NCBI GenBank assembly: GCA_944321645.1
Contig: CALUMB010000021.1
Location: 1-37,008 of the forward strand
Direction: 5' to 3'
DNA: 37,008 nucleotides
DNA from: an uncultured Prevotella sp.
GTDB taxonomy: Bacteria > Bacteroidota > Bacteroidia > Bacteroidales > Bacteroidaceae
The notes below the pieces were generated by a model. It saw only the letters and a program-made list of their open reading frames with translations. It did no database searches and had not been told where the DNA came from. The position numbers and the translations under genes were made by a program. Positions 1 to 7,454 of this stretch are shown in pieces. How positions within the stretch are numbered: the first letter of the stretch is position 1; every line of letters begins with the position of its first letter.

Positions 1-34
1 TTGCGCATGTACGTATAGGGCGAACTTTAAACAT
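1..34 (-). CDS. possible 5' end of a leftward gene, product unknown
   Basis: On the minus strand an ATG at 34-32 opens a frame reading MFKVRPIRTCA that runs off the left edge without a stop. A Bacteroidota-type promoter facing left (143-174) lies about 100 bases upstream, so a leftward gene is expected about here. A 13-codon frame starts earlier, at 68-66, and ends at 29-27, overlapping this ATG. It could be a leader peptide or chance. Eleven residues are too few to name a family. Confidence 0.3.
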   Translation of the reverse strand, partial: MFKVRPIRTCA

Positions 35-142
35 CGAATTTATTGATTGGCAACTTGCGGACATTCATTTTTATTTTTTGTTATGTCTGTTTTGTAACCT
101 CCTTTTTTGAAAGTTGAACACATATATTTGAGTTCTCGTTTA

Positions 143-174
143 CAAAAATAGGAAAAAAGGCCGAACAGACCAAA
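143..174 (-). promoter_or_regulatory. leftward promoter, TTTG-N20-TATTTTTG
   Basis: On the minus strand a TTTG (-33 box, complement of CAAA at 171-174) is followed after 20 bases by TATTTTTG (complement of 143-150), matching the Bacteroidota sigma consensus TTTG / TAnnTTTG. Transcription would start near 136 and run toward the left edge. Confidence 0.5.
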
Positions 175-404
175 GAAATTTAAGACAATTCGCAGACTGC
201 CGATTTATTTTTTTTGTAGAAGCATAAAAATCATTGTGAGTTTTTTTATTTATTTGTTTGAGGAATTATACTCACAATCGTTCGGTTTTTTGCATTTCAA
301 ATGTTAAATTTTCATTATGGGCTGCATTTTTTTTCTTGGTGCGTTGGTTTTGGGGATGTTTGGAAGTCCTGTATAGTCAATATCTCGAATTGCCAGGGCT
401 TTGT

Positions 405-435
405 TTTGTAATTTGCATATTTTTGATTACTTTTG
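405..435 (+). promoter_or_regulatory. promoter of the metallo-hydrolase gene
   Basis: TTTG at 405-408, 19 bases, then TACTTTTG at 428-435, an exact match to the Bacteroidota promoter pattern. Transcription would begin near 442 and give an untranslated leader of about 145 nt before the ATG at 588. Confidence 0.65.
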
Positions 436-452
436 CATGATAATAGCGCAAG

Positions 453-526
453 GGCAACCAACGGCGTGGCGGCAGACCACCCCACAGGTGTGGTGCTGTG
501 CCATGTCCGGGCGTTTGATGGTTGCC
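453..526 (+). promoter_or_regulatory. structured 5' leader (nested stems)
   Basis: GGCAACCA (453-460) pairs perfectly with TGGTTGCC (519-526). Inside it GGCA (471-474) can pair with TGCC (499-502), and ACCAC (476-480) with GTGGT (490-494). The element lies between the predicted transcription start and the ATG at 588, so it would sit in the mRNA leader. I recognise no known riboswitch class. Confidence 0.35.
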
Positions 527-587
527 GGAGTGTGGCGTGGAAGTCATTGCCCAAGCGTTATGGATAATATATGTAAAGCAAGCAAAA

Positions 588-1388
588 ATGTTGAAATTCA
601 TATCATTTGGAAGTGGCAGCAGCGGCAATTGCTATTATCTGTTCAACGAAACGGAAGGCTTGTTCATTGATGTCGGGATTGGAACCAGGACGCTTAAGAA
701 ATATTTCAGGGAGTACGGGTTAAGCTTTGCCTTGGTGAAGAACGTCTTGGTTACACACGACCATGCCGACCACGTGAAGTCGGTCGGCTCGTTCGCAAAC
801 GAATTTAAGTTGCCGGTGTACGCCACACGCAAAGTCCACGAAGGGATTTTGCGTAATTATTGCGTGCAGAAAAAGATAGACAAGGAGCTTGTGCGCTACG
901 TAGAGAAGGGGCAATCGGTCAATGTCGGGGCGTTTTCCGTGCTGCCCTTCAGTGTGCCTCACGACAGTAACGACAACGTGGGGTACAGGATTGAGTGTGG
1001 CGGAAGCTCTTTTTGCGTTATGACCGATGCCGGTTGCGTTACGGAAGAGATGAAGGAGTGTGCCGGCGGCGTGGCAAATCTTGTCATTGAGTCGAATTAC
1101 GACGCGGATATGTTGCAGGCCGGCACATACCCGCCATACTTGAAGAAGCGCATCGCGGGTGGTTCCGGCCATTTGAGCAACGACGCCTGTGCGCAGTATC
1201 TACGCGAAAATGCCAGTGACGCGCTGCGTCATGTGTGGCTATGCCATCTTAGCGAAGAGAACAACCATCCGGAGCTGGCCCGCAAAACGGCAGAGACGGC
1301 TTTGGCCGAAGCCGGGAGGGTGGTCGGAAAGGATGTCTGCCTCGATGTGCTCAAGCGGAAAATGCCTACCGGCATATTCGAGATATAG
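588..1388 (+). CDS. MBL-fold metallo-hydrolase, YycJ/WalJ type
   Basis: A 266-aa metallo-beta-lactamase-fold hydrolase. The N-terminus (SFGSGSSGNCYYL) and the zinc-binding motif THDHADH at residues 56-62 are typical of the YycJ/WalJ branch, where members are thought to be cytoplasmic nucleases or phosphodiesterases. A second metal-ligand region is visible around MTDAGCVTEEM, and a late HLS of the kind that carries a final His ligand is present. The ATG at 588 is chosen because it gives the conserved MLKFISFGSGSSGN start; an in-frame ATG at 522 would add 22 unconserved residues. It has its own promoter and a structured leader. The helicase gene follows after 149 bases. The substrate is not deducible here. 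Confidence 0.88.
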   Translation: MLKFISFGSGSSGNCYYLFNETEGLFIDVGIGTRTLKKYFREYGLSFALVKNVLVTHDHADHVKSVGSFANEFKLPVYATRKVHEGILRNYCVQKKIDKELVRYVEKGQSVNVGAFSVLPFSVPHDSNDNVGYRIECGGSSFCVMTDAGCVTEEMKECAGGVANLVIESNYDADMLQAGTYPPYLKKRIAGGSGHLSNDACAQYLRENASDALRHVWLCHLSEENNHPELARKTAETALAEAGRVVGKDVCLDVLKRKMPTGIFEI

Positions 1389-1537
1389 CGCAAGCATGGT
1401 GGTTTGCGCAGTGTCTCGCCCAGTTTCGGCGCCAAGTCAGAATGGCTTGTTGTGGCTGGGGCGCCTGGGTGTTTCGGTCAGTCCGGCAAGAAAATATGTG
1501 TTTAGCCAAAAAGAAAATGTCCGTCATTATTTTTTGA

Positions 1538-2866
1538 ATGCAAATGGAAAAAGAAGAATTGAGGCGAGCGTTGGATAGGCTCGGTATCGAAAGATTGAGC
1601 GAGATGCAGTCTGACACTTACGAAAAAATAACGGGAACCGTTAGCGACGTTGTCGTGGTTTCGCCCACAGGATCGGGCAAGACGTTGGCTTTCTTGCTGC
1701 CTCTGGCCGAGATGCTCGATTCGTCGAGCCTTACGTTGCAGGCCGTCGTTGTGTCGCCGAGCCGCGAATTGGCGCAACAGTCCGCCCGGGTGCTTGACAG
1801 CCTGCGCCTCGGCATAAAGTATGTGTGCTGCCATGGGGGCAGGTCGGCGATGGAAGAACACAGGATGATAAAGGATGTTTGCCCGCAGGTGGTGTTCGGT
1901 ACGCCGGGGCGGCTCAACGACCACATATCCAAGGGAAACCTGTCGCCATACGGGGTGAGGACTGTCGTTATCGATGAGTTCGACAAATGTATGGAAATGG
2001 GATTCCACGACGAAATGTCGAAGCTCCTGAAGAGTTTGGCTGGAGTGAGGAGGCGCCTGTTGTTTTCTGCCACGGATGCCGAGCAAATCCCCGCTTTTGT
2101 CAATATGCGCTCAGCGGTCAAGCTCGACTATTCGGAAGGAGGAATCTCCTCGCGCGTGTCGCTGTATGTCTTGAAGAGCCGCATTAAGGACAAGCTGGAG
2201 TCGCTCGACGGCCTTTTGTGCCAGCTTGGCGGCGAGTCGAGCATGGTGTTCGTAAACTACCGCGACAGCGTTGAGCGTGTGGCGGCCCATCTTTCCGGGC
2301 GGGGCTTTAGCGTGAGCGCATACCATGGCGGGCTGGAGCAGGAGGAGCGGGAGGCTGCCTTGTTCAAATTCTCAAATGGCAGCAACAATGTGCTCGTCTC
2401 CACCGACATCGCTTCGCGTGGGTTGGACATACCTGCCGTGGGCAACATAATACACTATCATTTGCCGTTGACGAGGGAAGCCTATATACACAGGGCTGGG
2501 CGGACAGCCCGCTGGACTTCCACTGGGCGCAGCATCTTCATATTGTCTCCGGGCGAGAGCCTGCCCGACTTTGTCGAAGAGGATTGTGGCGAATGGAGCC
2601 TGCCCGAGGGTCTGCCGGACCCGAAGCCATCTTCCATGGTCACCATATATATAGGTAAGGGAAAGAAGGACAAAATCAGCAAGGCCGACGTTGTCGGGTT
2701 CTTGTGCAAGAAGGCCGGATTGGCGCAAGGCGAGATTGGGCGCATCGACATAAGGGAACGCTATGCTTACGCTGCGGTGCCAAGGGAAAGGCTCGACTGC
2801 GTGCTGCGGAAAGCCAATGGCGAAAAGATAAAAGGACAGAAAACCATCGTGGCTTCAATGAAGTGA
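1538..2866 (+). CDS. DEAD-box RNA helicase with DbpA-type RNA-binding domain
   Basis: A 442-aa ATP-dependent RNA helicase. Visible motifs in order are Walker A SPTGSGKT (42-49), PSRELA, TPGR, motif II as DEFD (146-149), SAT (177-179), STDIASRGLDI and HRAGRTAR. The last 78 residues (about 365-442), beginning MVTIYIGKGKKDKISKADVVGFL, match the DbpA C-terminal RNA-binding domain. In characterised relatives that domain targets 23S rRNA helix 92 during large-subunit assembly, so a ribosome-biogenesis role is the natural inference. DEFD instead of DEAD is a conservative change that, as I recall, is seen in other Bacteroidota members. ATGs at 1538 and 1544 are both possible starts. No clear promoter is visible in the 149-base gap upstream. 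Confidence 0.92.
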   Translation: MQMEKEELRRALDRLGIERLSEMQSDTYEKITGTVSDVVVVSPTGSGKTLAFLLPLAEMLDSSSLTLQAVVVSPSRELAQQSARVLDSLRLGIKYVCCHGGRSAMEEHRMIKDVCPQVVFGTPGRLNDHISKGNLSPYGVRTVVIDEFDKCMEMGFHDEMSKLLKSLAGVRRRLLFSATDAEQIPAFVNMRSAVKLDYSEGGISSRVSLYVLKSRIKDKLESLDGLLCQLGGESSMVFVNYRDSVERVAAHLSGRGFSVSAYHGGLEQEEREAALFKFSNGSNNVLVSTDIASRGLDIPAVGNIIHYHLPLTREAYIHRAGRTARWTSTGRSIFILSPGESLPDFVEEDCGEWSLPEGLPDPKPSSMVTIYIGKGKKDKISKADVVGFLCKKAGLAQGEIGRIDIRERYAYAAVPRERLDCVLRKANGEKIKGQKTIVASMK

Positions 2867-2906
2867 ACAAAAATGCAGCCGATTAGCATTATTCCGTTGA
2901 AATAAT

Positions 2907-2937
2907 TTTGCGGAATGGATTTAAAATCGTAACTTCG
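2907..2937 (+). promoter_or_regulatory. promoter of the serine operon
   Basis: TTTG at 2907-2910, a 19-base spacer, then TAACTTCG at 2930-2937, one base off TAnnTTTG. Transcription would start near 2944, leaving a leader of about 45 nt before serC. Confidence 0.6.
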
Positions 2938-2989
2938 CAGACGGCAATCGCATACTTGCGGCCGATTTTTAACTTAAACTGTAACTGTT

Positions 2990-4057
2990 ATGAAGAAGTA
3001 CAACTTTAACGCAGGCCCTTCAATACTTCCGAGGGAAGTTATTGAGAATACTGCCAAACAATGCTTGGATTTCAATGGTTCTGGACTTTCACTGATGGAA
3101 ATAAGCCACCGCGCAAAGGATTTCCAGCCTGTTGTCGACGAGGCAGTAGCGCTCGTCAAGGAATTGTTGCAATTGCCCGCAGGCTATTCGGTGATTTTCT
3201 TGGGAGGCGGAGCGTCGTTGGAGTTTTGTATGGTGCCATACAACTTCTTGATAAAGAAGGCTGCCTACCTTAACACAGGCACATGGGCAAAGAAGGCCAT
3301 CAAGGAAGCCAAGCTTTTTGGCGAGGTAGTCGAGGTGGCGTCTTCTGCCGAAAGCAATTATACTTACATCCCAAAGGGATGGACTTGCCCCACTGACGTG
3401 GATTATCTCCATGTGACAACCAACAACACGATTTACGGCACGGAGATACGCCGCGAGCTTGACGTTCCGGTGCCGATGGTTGCCGATATGTCGTCCGACA
3501 TATTGAGCCGCCCCGTCGATGTGAGCAAATACGACTGCATCTATGCAGGCGCACAGAAGAACCTGGCCATGGCCGGCGTCACGATCGTTATTGTGAAGGA
3601 CGAGAAGCTGGGCAAGGCCCCGCGCCAGATTCCCACGATGCTCAACTACCAGACGCACGTAGAGAAAGGCTCAATGTTCAACACGCCGCCCGTAGTGCCC
3701 ATCTATTGCGCGTTGGAGAATTTGCGCTGGATAAAGAGAAACGGCGGAGTGGAGGCCATGGACAAGCTCGCCCACGAGCGTGCCGACATTTTGTATGCCG
3801 AGATTGACCGCAACAAGCTGTTCCGCGGCACGGTCAAGGAGGAAGACCGCTCGCTGATGAACATCTGCTTCGTGATGAACGACGAATACGCCGAACTCGA
3901 AAAGCCTTTCCTCGACTTCGCCACCGAGCGCGGCATGGTAGGCATCAAGGGCCACCGCAGCGTGGGCGGATTCAGGGCAAGCTGCTACAACGCCCAGACC
4001 GTAGAGGGCGTGCAGGCTCTGGTGCAGTGCATGAAAGACTTCGAGGCTGCCCATTGA
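2990..4057 (+). CDS. serC: phosphoserine aminotransferase
   Basis: A 355-aa class V, PLP-dependent aminotransferase converting 3-phosphohydroxypyruvate plus glutamate to phosphoserine in the cytoplasm. The start [14 protein letters not shown] is the SerC hallmark (phosphate-binding FNAGP). LGGGASLEF, the region around TNNTIYGTE and the Schiff-base lysine in YAGAQKN (K190) are all present, as is the C-terminal [15 protein letters not shown] segment. Length is normal for the family. It leads an operon with serA, the DUF1015 gene and the YigZ gene, preceded by a recognisable promoter. The 123-base gap to serA contains a 10-bp inverted repeat. Confidence 0.97.
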   Translation: MKKYNFNAGPSILPREVIENTAKQCLDFNGSGLSLMEISHRAKDFQPVVDEAVALVKELLQLPAGYSVIFLGGGASLEFCMVPYNFLIKKAAYLNTGTWAKKAIKEAKLFGEVVEVASSAESNYTYIPKGWTCPTDVDYLHVTTNNTIYGTEIRRELDVPVPMVADMSSDILSRPVDVSKYDCIYAGAQKNLAMAGVTIVIVKDEKLGKAPRQIPTMLNYQTHVEKGSMFNTPPVVPIYCALENLRWIKRNGGVEAMDKLAHERADILYAEIDRNKLFRGTVKEEDRSLMNICFVMNDEYAELEKPFLDFATERGMVGIKGHRSVGGFRASCYNAQTVEGVQALVQCMKDFEAAH

Positions 4058-4094
4058 CAAGGCTGCAATACGCCTTGTTGCATGAGAGAATAGC

Positions 4095-4151
4095 GGTGGA
4101 GTTGTTGTGCGTCTTTATTCCAAGATGTGAAGCCGCTGCGGCAACTCCACC
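4095..4151 (+). promoter_or_regulatory. inverted repeat between serC and serA
   Basis: GGTGGAGTTG (4095-4104) and CAACTCCACC (4142-4151) form a perfect 10-bp stem with a 37-base loop. A smaller hairpin (CAAGGC 4058-4063 / GCCTTG 4072-4077) sits right after the serC stop. Neither has a T-run, so they look more like mRNA-processing, stability or attenuation elements than intrinsic terminators. Confidence 0.35.
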
Positions 4152-4180
4152 TGTTTAATGACTAACAAAACGATGAAGCC

Positions 4181-5101
4181 ATGAAAAAAATATTGTTGGC
4201 AACAGAAAAGCCCTTCGCCGCCGAGGCAGTGGAAGGCATAATGAACGTTATCGAAGGAGCGGGACACAATTTGGCCCTGCTCGAAAAATATACAGACAAA
4301 TCGCAGCTCCTTGACGCCGTGAAGGATGCCGACGCTATGATTGTAAGGTCGGATAAGGTTACGCCGGAAGTGCTCGACGCCGCCAAGAACCTGAAAATCG
4401 TGGTGAGGGCCGGCGCAGGCTACGACTCCATAGACACCGAGTATGCCAAAAAGAATGGCGTGGTGGTTGAAAACACGCCCGGCCAGAACTCAAACGCCGT
4501 GGCGGAGCTGGTGTTTGGCCTCTTGGTATATGCCGTCCGCAATTTCTATAACGGAAAGTCGGGCACCGAACTCAAGGGCAAGAAGCTCGGAATACTTGCA
4601 TACGGCAACGTAGGCCGCAACGTGGCGCGCATTGCAAAGGGCTTCGGGATGGACATTTATGCCTACGATGCCTATTGCCCGAAGGAAAAGATCGAGGCCG
4701 ATGGCGTCAAGGCCGTCTGCTGCCAGGACGAGCTTTTCAAGCTCTGCGACGTAGTGTCGCTGCACATCCCGGCCACGGCAGAGACACGGCAGAGCATCAA
4801 CTACGCCCTCGTGAGCCAGATGGTGAAGGGCGGAATCCTCGTGAACACGGCAAGGAAAGAGGTGATAAACGAGCCGGAGCTTTTGAAGCTTATGGCCGAA
4901 CGTGCCGACTTGAAGTATGTCACGGACATTAAGCCTGACGCCGACGCAGAGTTTGCCAAGTTCGAGGGCCGCTATTTCAGCACGCCTAAGAAGATGGGCG
5001 CACAGACGGCGGAGGCCAACACAAACGCCGGCTTGGCAGCTGCAAGGCAGATTAACGCTTTCTTTGCAACGGGCGACACAACATTCCAAGTGAACAAATA
5101 A
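4181..5101 (+). CDS. serA: D-3-phosphoglycerate dehydrogenase-like (short, atypical)
   Basis: A 306-aa D-2-hydroxyacid dehydrogenase. Next to serC it is best read as the NAD-dependent 3-phosphoglycerate dehydrogenase of serine synthesis. Visible features are VRAGAGYDSID (76-85), the Rossmann segment GILAYGNVGRNVA (137-149) and the catalytic-arginine region VNTARKEVIN (R225). Two features are odd. The first Gly of GxGxxG is Ala (AYGNVG). The C-terminal catalytic His, normally in a TPHIGA-like motif, is missing: the sequence is TPKKMGAQTAEA (268-279). The usual Glu region (DVFxxEP-like) reads TDIKPDAD. I recall similar short proteins in other Bacteroidota annotated as SerA. No ACT or regulatory domain is present, so allosteric serine inhibition of the long-SerA type is not expected. 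Confidence 0.85.
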   Translation: MKKILLATEKPFAAEAVEGIMNVIEGAGHNLALLEKYTDKSQLLDAVKDADAMIVRSDKVTPEVLDAAKNLKIVVRAGAGYDSIDTEYAKKNGVVVENTPGQNSNAVAELVFGLLVYAVRNFYNGKSGTELKGKKLGILAYGNVGRNVARIAKGFGMDIYAYDAYCPKEKIEADGVKAVCCQDELFKLCDVVSLHIPATAETRQSINYALVSQMVKGGILVNTARKEVINEPELLKLMAERADLKYVTDIKPDADAEFAKFEGRYFSTPKKMGAQTAEANTNAGLAAARQINAFFATGDTTFQVNK

Positions 5102-5109
5102 GCGACTCT

Positions 5110-6357
5110 ATGGCAACCGTAAAACCTTTTAGGGGGCTTCGTCCGCCAAGGGATTTGGTGGAGCGCGTGGAGTCGAGGCCGTATGACGTGTTGAGTTCCG
5201 AAGAGGCTCGCGCCGAAGCGGGAGACAACGAGATGAGCCTTTACCACATAATTAAGCCCGAGATAGATTTCGCCCCGGGAACGAGCGAGTACGACCCGAG
5301 GGTATATGCCAAGGCTGCGGAGAATTTCGAGAAGTTCCAACGCAACGGGTGGCTTGTGGAAGACGACCGCGAGTTGTACTACATTTACGCTCAGACCATG
5401 AACGGCAAGACTCAGTATGGGCTGGTGGTGGCGGCATTCGTTGACGACTACCTCAACGGCGTAATTAAGAAACACGAGCTGACGCGGCGCGACAAGGAAG
5501 AAGACCGCATGAAGCACGTCAGGGCGACAAACGCCAACATGGAGCCGGTGTTCTTCGCCTACCCTGACAATGCCACCCTCGACGGCTTGGTGCAGCGGTA
5601 CGCAGCCACCACGCCCGAATACGACTTCATCGCCCCGGTAGATGGATTTAGGCATCAGTTCTGGGTGGTAAGCGACAGCCGTGACATAAGTGCCATAACG
5701 GCAGAGTTTGCCAAGATGCCGAGCCTGTACATAGCCGACGGCCACCACCGTTCGGCTGCGGCGGCTCTCGTTGGCGCGGAGAAGGCTCGCCAGGATGCTG
5801 GCCACAAGGGCGACGAGGAGTACAATTACTTCATGGCCGTGTGCTTCCCGGCTTCGCAGCTCACGATATTGGACTATAACCGTGTGGTCAGGAGTCTCAA
5901 CGGCTTGTCTTCTGGGCAGTTCCTTGAAGCCTTGGCGCAAAACTTCGAGGTCGAGCCAAAGGGCGAGGCTGCTTACCGGCCGCAACGGCTGCACGAGTTC
6001 TCGCTCTATTTAGACGGACAGTGGTACAGCCTTGTGGCAAAGCCCGGCACTTACGACGACAACGACCCGATAGGTGTGCTCGACGTCGACATATCGAGCA
6101 GGCTCATCCTTTCGGAAATACTGGGCATCAACGACTTGAGGAGCGACGACAGGATAGACTTCGTAGGCGGGCTTCGCGGGCTCGATGAGCTGAAGCGCAG
6201 GGTTGATAGCGGCGAGATGCGTGCGGCATTGGCTCTTTATCCGGTTTCGATGAAGCAAATCATGGACATTGCCGACAGCGGTAAAATCATGCCGCCTAAG
6301 GCAACGTGGTTTGAACCGAAGCTGCGTTCCGGCTTGGTTGTTCACAAGCTGTCGTAA
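5110..6357 (+). CDS. DUF1015 family protein in the serine operon
   Basis: A 415-aa cytoplasmic protein of the DUF1015 family, function not established. It starts 8 bases after the serA stop and ends overlapping the next gene by one base, so it is co-transcribed with serC and serA. Conserved-looking stretches are the N-terminal PFRGLRPPRDLVERVESRPYDV, the charged KHELTRRDKEEDR (121-133) and SLYIADGHHRSAAA with DGHHR at 210-214. The DGHHR motif resembles that of ParB/sulfiredoxin-fold enzymes, which include the archaeal ADP-dependent serine kinase SerK. That resemblance plus the operon suggests a step in serine or phosphoserine handling, but this is inference. No signal peptide or membrane segment is visible. 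Confidence 0.85.
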   Translation: MATVKPFRGLRPPRDLVERVESRPYDVLSSEEARAEAGDNEMSLYHIIKPEIDFAPGTSEYDPRVYAKAAENFEKFQRNGWLVEDDRELYYIYAQTMNGKTQYGLVVAAFVDDYLNGVIKKHELTRRDKEEDRMKHVRATNANMEPVFFAYPDNATLDGLVQRYAATTPEYDFIAPVDGFRHQFWVVSDSRDISAITAEFAKMPSLYIADGHHRSAAAALVGAEKARQDAGHKGDEEYNYFMAVCFPASQLTILDYNRVVRSLNGLSSGQFLEALAQNFEVEPKGEAAYRPQRLHEFSLYLDGQWYSLVAKPGTYDDNDPIGVLDVDISSRLILSEILGINDLRSDDRIDFVGGLRGLDELKRRVDSGEMRAALALYPVSMKQIMDIADSGKIMPPKATWFEPKLRSGLVVHKLS

Positions 6358-6947
6358 TGGCCACCGACGAGTTTAAGACATTAAGCGGCAAGATAGGCGA
6401 GGGGTATTACACCGAGAAGCGGAGTAAGTTCCTCGCCTTTGCCCATCATGTGGTTTCGGTGGACGAGGTTAAGTCCATCTTGGACGGCTACAGGAAGAAA
6501 TACTTCGATGCCCGTCATGTGTGCTACGCCTACGTGCTGGGGGCCGACAGGGGCGTGTTCCGCGCAAACGACGACGGCGAGCCTTCGAGCACCGCTGGGA
6601 AACCCATCCTCGGGCAGATAAACAGCGCCGGGCTTACCGATGCGCTGGTCGTCGTCGTGAGGTATTACGGTGGCGTAAACTTAGGCACGGGCGGGCTTAT
6701 TGTGGCATACCGCACGGCGGCTTCTGGCGCGCTTGCAGACGCCGAGGTCGTATCGCAGATTGTGGAGGAGCAGGTGGAATACAGCTTCCCCTACGTGATG
6801 ATGAACTCCGTGATGCGCGTCGTAAAAGATATGTCGCCCAGAATCGTTTCGCAGAAATACGACAACTTGTGCGAGATGAAATTTTCCATTGCCCGCTCAA
6901 AAGCCAAAGCTTTTCGCGAAAGATTACGAAAATTATCTTTCGAATAA
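6357..6947 (+). CDS. YigZ/IMPACT family protein
   Basis: A 196-aa member of the YigZ (UPF0029/IMPACT) family. The signature region is clear: KRSKFLAFAHHV near residue 20, DARHVCYAYVLG, the DDGEPSSTAGKPILGQI core, and VVVVRYYGGVNLGTGGL. The C-terminal half corresponds to the DUF1949 domain. The molecular role is unknown; the eukaryotic homologue IMPACT is a translational regulator. The ATG at 6357 overlaps the DUF1015 stop (TAATG), indicating translational coupling at the end of the serine operon. The tRNA promoter overlaps its 3' end. Confidence 0.92.
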   Translation: MATDEFKTLSGKIGEGYYTEKRSKFLAFAHHVVSVDEVKSILDGYRKKYFDARHVCYAYVLGADRGVFRANDDGEPSSTAGKPILGQINSAGLTDALVVVVRYYGGVNLGTGGLIVAYRTAASGALADAEVVSQIVEEQVEYSFPYVMMNSVMRVVKDMSPRIVSQKYDNLCEMKFSIARSKAKAFRERLRKLSFE

Positions 6948-6948
6948 T

Positions 6949-6979
6949 TTTGTGGAATCAACAAAAAGTATTACCTTTG
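6949..6979 (+). promoter_or_regulatory. promoter of tRNA-Ser
   Basis: TTTG at 6949-6952, 19 bases, TACCTTTG at 6972-6979, a textbook Bacteroidota promoter. Predicted transcription start is near 6985, a few bases before the tRNA 5' end at 6991. The -33 box begins two bases after the YigZ stop codon. Confidence 0.75.
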
Positions 6980-6990
6980 CACCCGCAATA

Positions 6991-7078
6991 GGAAGGTTGG
7001 CAGAGTGACCGAATGCGCTGGACTCGAAATCCGGTATACCCATTGCGGGTATCGGGGGTTTGAATCCCTCACCTTCCG
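6991..7078 (+). tRNA. tRNA-Ser (anticodon CGA)
   Basis: An 88-nt class II tRNA. The acceptor stem is GGAAGGT (6991-6997) with ACCTTCC (7071-7077), and the discriminator is G at 7078. The anticodon stem is CTGGA/TCCGG around the loop CTCGAAA, placing anticodon CGA at 7025-7027 (reads UCG). The long variable arm has an ACCC/GGGT stem, as expected for serine. CCA is not encoded. The T-loop reads TTTGAAT rather than TTCGAAT. Confidence 0.95.
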
Positions 7079-7089
7079 CAGAGATAGAA

Positions 7090-7116
7090 GGATTGCGATG
7101 CACGCAATCCTTTTTT
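7090..7116 (+). terminator. intrinsic terminator after tRNA-Ser
   Basis: GGATTGCG (7090-7097) pairs perfectly with CGCAATCC (7103-7110) around a 5-base loop and is followed by six Ts (7111-7116). This is a classic Rho-independent terminator 12 bases past the tRNA. Confidence 0.9.
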
Positions 7117-7281
7117 GTTCATCAGGCGGCAATCTTATTTTTGGGCAATGTGTTGGCGTGGCCGTGCCAATCCTGCTGCATTGGCGGGGTGTGGCGACGC
7201 TGAATTTTAACATTTTGAAAGTTGGCAAAATAGAAACGGGAAACCGTTCCGGGGCATTGCTTTTTGCCAAACTTGCAAGGT

Positions 7282-7395
7282 CGTTTTGTGAAACGGCGCA
7301 TTTTGCATTGCGAAATGCACCGTTTTAGGATGCGAAACAAGCCGTTTTGTGGCGTAAAACGGCCTCCTTAAGGCACTCGTTTTTATCAAAAAACG
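7282..7395. repeat. cluster of GCCGTTTT-type palindromes, copy 1
   Basis: Successive inverted repeats: CGTTT/AAACG (7282-7286, 7291-7295), GCATTT/AAATGC (7298-7303, 7313-7318), GCCGTTTT/AAAACGGC (7341-7348, 7356-7363, perfect 8 bp) and CGTTTTT/AAAAACG (7378-7384, 7389-7395). The segment 7305-7338 matches 24003-24036 at 27 of 34 positions, so the two clusters belong to one repeat family. Confidence 0.6.
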
Positions 7396-7435
7396 ATGTT
7401 TTATGGCGGTTTTGCGGCAATTTCCCGGGGCTTGT

Positions 7436-7454
7436 CTATGCAAAATTTGCATAG
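7436..7454. promoter_or_regulatory. 19-base perfect palindrome
   Basis: CTATGCAAA and TTTGCATAG flank a single central A. Nine-base arms with almost no spacer resemble a dimeric regulator operator rather than an RNA hairpin. No promoter could be fitted immediately around it, so the role is open. Confidence 0.35.

Larger units (their letters stand above)
1..587. other. AT-rich intergenic region with two divergent promoters
   Basis: No convincing long gene lies here apart from the possible leftward start at 34. The first 440 bases are AT-rich and the short frames within them show no recognisable protein. The stretch holds a leftward promoter (143-174), a rightward promoter (405-435) and a more GC-rich, hairpin-forming leader (about 442-587) before the metallo-hydrolase gene. 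Confidence 0.6.

Noticed and set aside
258..440. 60-aa plus-strand frame rich in Phe and Trp
   Set aside because: It lies in AT-rich spacer before the hydrolase promoter, with no ribosome-binding or conservation signal I can point to.
7282..7395. CRISPR-like array
   Set aside because: The repeats differ in sequence and spacing, are palindromic, and no cas genes are present.
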